Shown here: in pieces, positions 57,454 to 64,000 of the stretch
How the letters are laid out: each line of letters begins with the position of its first letter
Numbering within the stretch: the stretch's first letter is position 1
Source of the DNA: Actinostola sp. cb2023
Lineage: Eukaryota > Cnidaria > Anthozoa > Actiniaria > Actinostolidae
Length of the DNA: 64,000 bases
Assembly (NCBI GenBank): GCA_033675265.1
Contig: JAUJYZ010000499.1
Coordinates: 248,001 to 312,000 of the forward strand
Direction of reading: 5' to 3'
Program-made: the position numbers and the translations under genes
The notes under the pieces: generated by a model
What the model was told of the DNA's origin: nothing
Database searches by the model: none
The model's input: only the letters and a program-made list of their open reading frames with translations

Positions 57454-58349
57454 AAGGTATCAGGGTACCCCAAAAAACCTTTCAAACCACCGGTTTTGAT
57501 TTTTTTTGACAATCAAATCTAATTAAATATCATCTATCATCTCCAAAAAACAGAATCTAAAAATATTTTTTCCTAAACAGTTAGAATCAAAAAACGAATT
57601 TTGGTTTCATTTGAAGCAAAAAGATGTTGACACGCAAGCTGTCAACAGTACTCACGCAACAGACTTTCCACAAAGATTCAGATGCGAAGAAAGTATCCAA
57701 AAATCGTAACTGCTCACTCAAAACATCCTTGAATAACGATGCCAAACCACTCACGGTCAAAATGCTTGTATTTTCCGCCAGCAGTAACTTTGTTTTCCTG
57801 CCACGTTGTGTTACGTACTGTAAGGCGATCTTCTTTTGAATGCGATTCATGATCATATGTCATCAGGTATTGGATCACATATTTGTGGTGGATTATGGAC
57901 GCTTGTGTAAACAAAGGCGTCACTTGACTTGAAAACTCTTTTGCCTTTATTTCGGAAACAAAATAGCCATGAATCAAGCGCACATTTTGAGTTCCGGGTC
58001 AAAGGGATTTTATCCGATTTAGCTAAAATTTGGTAGACACTTTGCCAAATAAATATTATTCAAAAAGATGTCTCCGAATTTTAATATTCAATTTCCTTCG
58101 AAAGTTATAACTTGTTTTGTAAAGTGTTTTCCAGTTTTGCAGAGCTCGAAGTTTAGGACCGTATGAAAACGCAACGGGTTAAATTATCGATAAACGGAGA
58201 CACCTTTTTTGTAAGCTATATCTCATGAGCTTATAAAGGTATTAGTCAAGGATTTCAGAAAATGTATTCTTTATAGAGGTTTTAACGTAACGAGTACGCG
58301 CTAGAGCGTGTTGCGTGCATGATGGTCGTTTGGGGTACCCTGATACCTT
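57454..58349. mobile_element. 896-bp insertion with 21-bp TIRs in the transposase
   Basis: AAGGTATCAGGGTACCCC (57454) is inverted at GGGGTACCCTGATACCTT (-58349). The sequence on both sides reads as continuous DDE_4 transposase, so this is an insertion and not an intron. The TSD is unclear. Short open frames inside have no recognisable product. Confidence 0.75.
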
Positions 58350-59117
58350 AACAAATACCAAAGGATTGGCACTATATGGTGAACTTCATCGCTGACTGTT
58401 GTGAGGCTTAATTGGAACAACGCACAAATCAGCTCTTCTTTACAGTACTGTCTCAGCCATATAAGTGTCATAAGTAAACAGTTCCTGGGTGTTAACAAGT
58501 AGGGACGAATGCGACTTGGTGGACGTGCTTTGTTCAGTCTGGGATCCCGACGTTGGATAACCAGAGGATAGGCGCGTTGATATAAAGCTTCAAAGGTCTC
58601 TGGAGTCTCACCTGTGAGATGCCAGAATAAAAGGCCTATGGTCACTAAGTCAGACCAAACATCCTTTCCTGTATTTCTGTGGCCACCAAAATCTGGGAAC
58701 AATCTTTCAAGAACTGAAATTTCTTCGTGTACATTCGCAGATACAAGAAGAATGATTCGCATTAAACTCAACCAAAGTATCATCTCAGCATAGTTTGGTA
58801 ACGGAGTTAATAAAGCTGGCACATTGCATTCCGCGGCCCATATCGCGGTATCTGGCCATTCGCAAACTTGAAATTAATGTCATGTGGTACATGTGTAAGG
58901 AAAGTAATAATACATACCCATACATAATTCCGCTATTAACTGTAGTGCATGCGGAAGCTATCGATAAAATGAACACTAATGGCATCAGTGCAAGCGTCTT
59001 CAGTTTGTTTTAATTAGTAGAAATCAAAGATATTCACATTCCATACAATATTTCGTGTCACCTATTGTTTTAGCGTGCACGAAGTTCAAAATTAGTGTTA
59101 AAGCAAAAAACTCTATT

Positions 59118-59400
59118 GGGAAGTAATTAATTTTCAAAACTATTTGTCGCTTGTGGATAGATATATAAAACTATTCAGTTCTATTCGTAGCTTTGGAGGC
59201 ATATTTAGATGATATTTTTATACGAAGTCACGTATAAATTTAGAGTGTTATTCCAAAGCGAGAATTGAAATCCAAGCCGTCCAATATGAGTTTTTTTCAC
59301 GCTTTGGGTAGATTTACGCAAAGTTGAATTACATGGTATCTTAATTATTTCTAGTTTATACTTGGACTTACGCTATCCCTTGTTGTTTTTCGAAAAATAA
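59118..59400. other. Non-coding gap
   Basis: No feature seen. Confidence 0.4.
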
Positions 59401-59830
59401 AATAAAAACACAGGAGCTTAATGTGTTGTCGGAAACGGTAAAAGCATTGCAATCTACTGTCGCTGTGGATGGGGTAACCATGGCGCTCAACGATGTGCGC
59501 CAGCTGGTGAGCCGCCCCGCCCCTTTGGTAAACACCACTGCACTCATGTCGGCCTGGAGCACCTCGCCAATTCCATGAGTGACTGCGTCTCCAAGGGGAC
59601 GAAGAGCAAAAACAAGTCACGACCCAAATCCTTAAGATTCTGCGAGGGCTCCCCTACCTCAACCAGCCAGATCGCACACCGAATGGGAGGATTTGGGTCG
59701 ACAAAGACTGGCCGGCCCAGGGTCGAGGATACCGTCGCCGGCATGGGCGCGGGAGTTTCTCTATGAGGCAGGTGTTTTATCTGCCGAGGATTTGGGCATT
59801 TCGCGGCGCAATGCAATGCCAAAAGAATCT
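59400..59830 (+). pseudogene. DIRS-like gag fragment with zinc knuckle
   Basis: Plus-strand frames read LSETVKALQSTVAVDGVTMA, then ILKILRGLPYLNQPDRTPNG and RGYRRRHGRGSF. A frame change leads to the knuckle RCFICRGFGHFAAQCNA (CX2CX4HX4C, about 59762-59812). The knuckle after an Arg/Gly-rich stretch is usual for DIRS-type gag. At least two frame breaks are present. It lies upstream of the DIRS-like pol on the same strand, so both probably belong to one element. Confidence 0.6.
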
Positions 59831-60238
59831 CTAGAGTGAATGATGTAACTACAAATAACTGGCTGAATAAAATTCATATACCTCACTTTTACATATAGTA
59901 TCTTCTGTGTATAAATGAGCCCGTTGTAAGTCTCCTCAATGCTGTTATCTAATGCCATTCAATAATCTGCCCTCGCAGCAGGGCATTTCGGGGTTGCTTT
60001 GCTTCAGGGTCTCTCCTTTCCAGTCTCAGGTTTTCCCTTTGTTGTCTCATCCCCGTTTTTTTCGATCTTAGATTCCCAGAAAACCATCAGAAGATGCACC
60101 ACTTCTGTCCTGAGCTTGACGTATCTAGTCGTGTCTACATTGTTGGTGCGACTGGAGGGGTATGACCCTGACTCGTAATGCAACCCCAACCCCATTCCTC
60201 GTGAGTGTCTCAGAGCTGCATGCCAAAGCTTCCATTGT
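59831..60238. other. Degenerate interior of the DIRS-like element
   Basis: No domain recognised. It lies between gag and pol of the DIRS-like element and carries the left copy of the 11-bp TSD at its right edge. Confidence 0.4.
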
Positions 60239-60249
60239 AGATATGTCGT

Positions 60250-61978
60250 AGTCTGCGTAGCCAGGCTCTCTGGGGCAGGGAAAGGGGGGGGGGGGGGAGA
60301 TGGGTCTGGGGACGAGGAGGGGAGCGAAGAGGGGGATTGGGTGGGGAGAAGGGAAGGGAATGAGAGCCTGCCCGCAAGGCCGGGTATTTTAGATAACCGC
60401 CTATACTTTTAAACAACGCGAGATCGAATTTCACCAACCAATCAAATTGCGCCGGAAATGAGAGAGATTACAAGGTCAAGGGGCAATTCACGCGCAGAAC
60501 CCCACAAAAATAGTAAATCCAAACTAAAAGGCAACGAATTTTCTTTGGGGTCGGTTAAAGTCAAGAAGTAATAATTTACACTGTATTTGAGTTTAAATAA
60601 AGGTGTCTATCTATCTATCTATCTATCTATAAAGCCGTAACCAGTCACGTTCAAGGACTAAACCACGATACACGCCAAACGGTTGTGAAGATATTCAGCT
60701 GAGCCGCAGCAATTAACAACTTGAACTTGCACAATTTAATGTGTTCCGCCGATTGGGCAAGTCAGCAGCAAGGTATTAAACCCAGAGTGTTCATTTGGCT
60801 TCAATGGTGAAATCGCCACAACACGGCCATGTCTGTTCTCCGTTTTAACGCTAGTAAAAGCCCGGGCCGGTAAAAGCTTGAAAATTTCGAGTTTTTCCGA
60901 ACGTACCCCGTGGGAGTACTCCAAGCACATCTTTTTTTTTGATCTTGCAGCATTGCTCTTGTTATAATTGAACTTCTTTAAATTACATTCTTGACACGCA
61001 TCCACTATAAAATACCAAAAGGATTGGCTTGGTCTGGGATGTGTTAGAATCTGTATGTTAATCACATGTCACTTTGGTCAATTTAGACCAATATAAATTC
61101 GCGGCTTCTGGCGGCCGCGGGTTATCAAGAAATCCAGGGCTTGCTTGCAGGCTCTCAATCCCTTTCCTTCTCCCCAATCCCCCTCCTCGTCCCCACCCTC
61201 GTCCCCACTCCCCCTCCCCCTTTCCCTGCCCCAGTGCATTCTCGTACCCAGAGCCCACTCCTCATTTGGTTCGTCGCTGGCTCTGGGAAACCCTGTTGCT
61301 CTGTCGTCAAATTTTGACGACCAAGTCGTCAGAGCGCATGCTCATACTAAAGACCGCTGAGAGCGGGTACTGTGGAAGAGTCTACTGGCTACGTAGTATT
61401 CACGTTGGTTTGAATATTCAAACAATGTAACAAGTACACAAGTTTGTACATTTATCTTCGTGTAGCCGTGTAAAATCCCTTCGACGTTCATCACCGGTTC
61501 TTCTCTGGCTCTGTTGCGATAAAGGCTGGACGATAAATACATGTTCTAATATAATCTTGCATGTGAACCTTCCAAAAATAATCCTTTGAATACTCAAAGC
61601 GAGTACGATCGATTGTGTCTGCAGCCGTTACTTTACTTTTATAATTTATGTATTGTTAGATCTCCCTTTACGAATTTATGTCTACACAGTCAATGAGTCA
61701 CTCATTTCCATTGATTTATTATTCAAAAAAGGTATATAGTTTTTGAAAATAATATTGTATGAAATTACTACAACCGTCGCTGTCATTCGCTTCGTTCGCT
61801 TTGCAAGTTTGAATCTTTGTTTATCTCATGGACCAATCAAATACGATCATTCATTGTTGATTTCAACAGCCAATGAAATTCGCTAAAATTTCAGGGTTTC
61901 CCAGAGCCAGCGACGAACCAAATGAGGAGTGGGCTCTGGGTACGAGAATGTGCCCCAGAGAGCCTGGCTACGCAGGCT
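60250..61978. mobile_element. Mutator-like insertion with 11-bp TSD
   Basis: AGATATGTCGT at 60239-60249 is repeated exactly at 61979-61989. The ends AGTCTGCGTAGCCAGGCTC and (complement) GAGCCTGGCTACGCAGGCT are inverted over about 28 bp. Inside: a poly-G/purine-rich segment (60270-60380) with an inverted relative at 61100-61235; a (TCTA)n run (60606-60630); and an inner inverted pair 61232-61295 / 61893-61955 (CCAGAGCCCACTCCTCATTT). It looks composite, one MITE inside another. No real gene. The termini resemble those of the 1300-2405 element (TGC..AGGCT), so both may belong to one MULE lineage. Confidence 0.82.
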
Positions 61979-61989
61979 AGATATGTCGT

Positions 61990-63597
61990 TTCACGACATA
62001 TTACTTTGTGGCTGGTGAGATCCACAACCACAGACCCCAATGGGAAATAATATTGGCTGACTACCCAAAGCCGGCTACCTTCGAACATGAGTACGGGTGC
62101 AAGATTTCTTGGTTCCATTCAAGGGAGACTTCCAGGGACAATTTTACAACTCCAAGACTCCTCGCCGTGCTTTTAAATCATGCACATGCTTTCAATAGCA
62201 CTACACTATATCAGCGTCTCTGTAACGGGTCCATGTCTATCTGGGGGAAAGTCGGCTCCGTGGAACCACCTCACCTAGCTGTGCCTATCACAATAGAACC
62301 CACAAAACCTGGAATGTTCCACAATGAGCGATTCCTAAATCTCTGGATCAAAGATTGTCCGTTGTCCCTAGATTATATCTTCAATCTTCCCATTGTGTAG
62401 GCCCTCACTCGTTCCAGACAACGATGGACGAGAAGAGCGGCTACGACCACGTCCTCGTTTCTCAGGATAGTAGATCATCGCTGGGCCATGAATGACAAGG
62501 GTGGTTTTTCGTCTTCCACACAATTCCTTTTGGTTGGAAAGCGAGTGTGTATGTTTATCACACCATAAGAATGGGCGTTACTAGTTTCATCCGCTCTCGG
62601 GGTTCCATGTAGCCAATACATTGGCAACCGCCACTTTGACAACTGGTTCCCATCCAAGGGTCAGGTGTCAGTCGGACATGTAACTGGCCGTAGCCGCTAT
62701 ATTCCTAGCCGCCAGTGTCCTGTCTTTCACTGAGATATTTATAGTCCTACTTGTCCCGAGCCAGTCAGTGCATTTTCTTGGCTTCATCGTCGACTATTAG
62801 GTGATGATGTATCTTGCCTGAAGCTAAAAAACAAAAATAACATTATCAAAAGGAAAACAGTATCAATTAAAACGCTCCAAAGGATGGCGGGTAAGATCAC
62901 TTCATTCAGTTTGGCCGTTGCTGTTGCCCAGCTACATTGCCGAGAAATCTACAGATCCATCCCGGGATTCCAAAAATCCCACCGCGGCGTGATCAAAGTC
63001 CCTAGCCAGGAATCCCTCAAAGTGTTAGACTACTGGACTAGCGACATCCAAACCTCGTCCATCATGGTAAAGGAAGCAACCTGGCCTTCCTCCAGTCTTG
63101 GCAAAAACAAGGTGGCAAAACCAGGAGCTCAACGTTCTAAAGCAGCTCCACTCATTGTTGTTGGAAAGTAACATTTCCCTGAACCTTTGTTATGTTCCAT
63201 CACGCCAAAACCCAGCTGACTCGCCGTCTCGCACATTGTCTGACAAATATTGCAAACTTTCCCCAGCAGCATGGTTTTAACCATGGTTTTAAAAAGGTTG
63301 AGCAGTCTTTCGGACCACAAACTATAGATCTAATGGCTCTGGATTCGTAGACACGATGTAGCCGGACGTTAATGGGAACCCATTAAAGCATTTTCCCTGT
63401 GGTTCACCCCTTTGTCCGCGGGGGTCAACGTGTTTGCGCAAGTTATCGACAGCATTGAAAATGCTTATTTGTTCCAGCCTTTTCTTCTGGTCGCTCCACT
63501 GCTGCGTTTTCTACTGGAAAGTGAAGTCCACTTACCACAAGGTTGTGCCCAACCCCTTTTTGGTGGTCAGTGTTAGAAAGGCGGGCTAGTGCATGTT
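61990..63597 (+). pseudogene. DIRS-like RT and RNase H, decayed
   Basis: It begins with the pre-RT/RT region: WGKVGSVEPPHLAVPITIEP, TKPGMFHNERFLNLWIKD. In shifted frames it continues MDEKSGYDHVLVSQDSR, IPFGWKASVYVYHT and SRGVPCSQYIGNRHFDNWF. The usual active site has YIDD, so YIGN here means the catalytic Asp pair is lost. Next comes the RNase H region (MAGKITSFSLAVAVAQL, CREIYRSIPGF, WTSDIQTSSIMVKEATW, LLLESNISLNLCYVPSRQNP, ADSPSRTLSD). The last recognisable piece is FGPQTIDLMALDS (about 63307-63345). Many frame changes and stops. No tyrosine recombinase remains; the element is cut at 63598 by a T-family terminus. Confidence 0.8.
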
Positions 63598-64000
63598 TTA
63601 AGAGCGAATGTCTGCTAATATCGAGCAAAACATTAAAAAAACGGTCACGGTCAAAATTTAGATTCCGTTCTCTTTTGGCTTGTAGATAGGCATTACCAAG
63701 TAAACAAACGTGGTGTAGTTCGTTTTTCAAAATACGGCCCGAAAATTCAAAAATTAACATAAATCAATTTTGGCTGTCGGCGGCTTCAAAAACAGGCAAA
63801 ATCCTAAGTGATTTGGTAGGTCCCAAAACTTCGCTCGCGTGCAAAATGGAAGAAAGCCATGGCCATTCTATCTCCATATCTTGATTCAATAATAGTTTGC
63901 AGTCTGTTTTGGCGTAAAACTGTAATCCTAGCATTTCTCTGAAAATCAGAAAGTCACTTTTAGAACGACAATGAATTTCACACAACGAGAAATACGAGTT
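63598..64000. mobile_element. Left terminus of another T-family element (runs off the window)
   Basis: TTAAGAGCGAATGTCTGC at 63598 starts a copy of the T TIR in the same orientation as 34829. It keeps the segment AAAACATTAAAAAAACGG that is deleted in the 34.8-kb copy, and the roughly 110-bp segment deleted in the 45.4-kb copy. It is therefore the most complete TIR of the three. It interrupts DIRS-like pol. Confidence 0.88.

Larger units (their letters stand above)
56390..58822 (-). pseudogene. PIF/Harbinger-type DDE_4 transposase, split by an insertion
   Basis: The N-terminal part (58822-58350) reads VLERLFPDFGGHRNTG, then an HTH: LLTPRNCLLMTLIWLRQYCK, EELICALFQLSLTTVSDEVH. After the 896-bp insertion comes WPNAAQWSLFRNTWDSFPN, then GAIDCTIHRIWRP with the first Asp, then ASYYRGDKK (57453-57261). 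Further down (about 56690-56530) is FTGHMNDAGIYHRIPPIGG and GKLLADGGFPGITPW with the second Asp. The Glu is in RSTVEYSIGDLKVFAAA (about 56500-56430) in a shifted frame. The FP-ALGAID and LLAD-GFPG motifs fit the DDE_4 superfamily. Insertion and frameshifts make it dead. It converges on the accessory gene. Confidence 0.8.
54127..59114. mobile_element. PIF/Harbinger-type element with two convergent genes
   Basis: TIRs of about 111 bp (54127-54238 and 59004-59114) begin AGAGTTTTTTGCTTTAGCAC and end with its near-complement. ATT flanks both sides (54124-54126, 59115-59117), a 3-bp TSD as in PIF/Harbinger. The plus strand carries an accessory gene (54368-55895) and the minus strand a DDE_4 transposase (58822 to about 56390). 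Two-gene layout is typical of Harbinger. Three insertions are inside: MITEs at 55534-55684 and 57071-57215, and an 896-bp element at 57454-58349 in the transposase. Confidence 0.85.

Noticed and set aside
59351..59822. Minus-strand open frames near 59.4-59.8 kb
   Set aside because: They are antisense shadows of the DIRS-like gag; the zinc knuckle is on the plus strand.

Overview
The window looks like a repeat-dense stretch of an invertebrate animal genome. Spliced transposase genes, L1/Tx1-type LINE, Ty3/Gypsy, BEL/Pao, DIRS-like and Penelope-like retroelements, P-, PIF/Harbinger-, Tc1/mariner- and Mutator-like DNA transposons, many foldback MITEs and HIRAN-domain genes all occur together. 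This mix is common in cnidarians, and an anthozoan such as a stony coral is my best guess. That is inference from repeat content; no host marker gene, rRNA or tRNA was recognised. I saw no intact host gene: every long coding stretch has mobile-element homology, lies inside an element, or is broken.

Left part (1-12.4 kb). A broken Ty3/Gypsy RT-RNase H fragment (140-1092) is followed by a Mutator-like MITE (1300-2405) with a perfect 9-bp target duplication and an uninterrupted copy of its target next door. A frameshifted HIRAN-domain pseudogene (2589-3294) and a tandemly duplicated foldback repeat (5285-5790) follow. A BEL/Pao retrotransposon (about 7.2-12.37 kb) carries gag, zinc knuckles, protease, RNase H and the start of integrase. 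Its RT palm is deleted and a second Mutator-like MITE (7811-8681) sits in gag.

Middle part (12.4-48.3 kb) is a Russian-doll nest. A 4.3-kb Tc1/mariner-like element (12375-16666) has long TIRs and three genes: transposase, SAM/CCHC protein and HIRAN protein. Next comes element X (TIRs at 16680 and 48311), which carries the C-terminal part of a transposase-like protein family I cannot name. A LINE (17885-47958, with 10-bp target duplications and a poly-A tail) is inserted in X. A P-superfamily element (23026-47854) is inserted in the LINE's 3' tail. The P-like element has a minus-strand transposase in at least five exons and a plus-strand accessory gene. Inside it lie a Penelope-like element with outward-facing inverted termini (26754-34005) and a TTAA-ended element T (34829-45415). 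T carries a fuller, multi-exon copy of the same unnamed gene family that is in X, plus a 2.2-kb foldback element with a 9-bp target duplication.

Right part (48.3-64 kb). It holds a PIF/Harbinger pseudogene (48.6-50.3 kb), an 11-copy minisatellite, palindromic MITEs, and a 5-kb PIF/Harbinger element (54127-59114) with a convergent accessory gene and its own insertions. A DIRS-like retroelement (59.4-63.6 kb) is split by a Mutator-like insertion with an 11-bp target duplication. It is then cut by another TTAA-ended terminus of the T family that runs off the window.

The most unusual items are: (1) the X/T gene family with a candidate RNase H-like (DDE-type) core, a C2H2 finger, a homeodomain-like helix-turn-helix and a SAP-like tail; (2) a P-like transposase whose C-terminus resembles a cysteine peptidase; (3) a mariner-type element carrying SAM/CCHC and HIRAN cargo genes.
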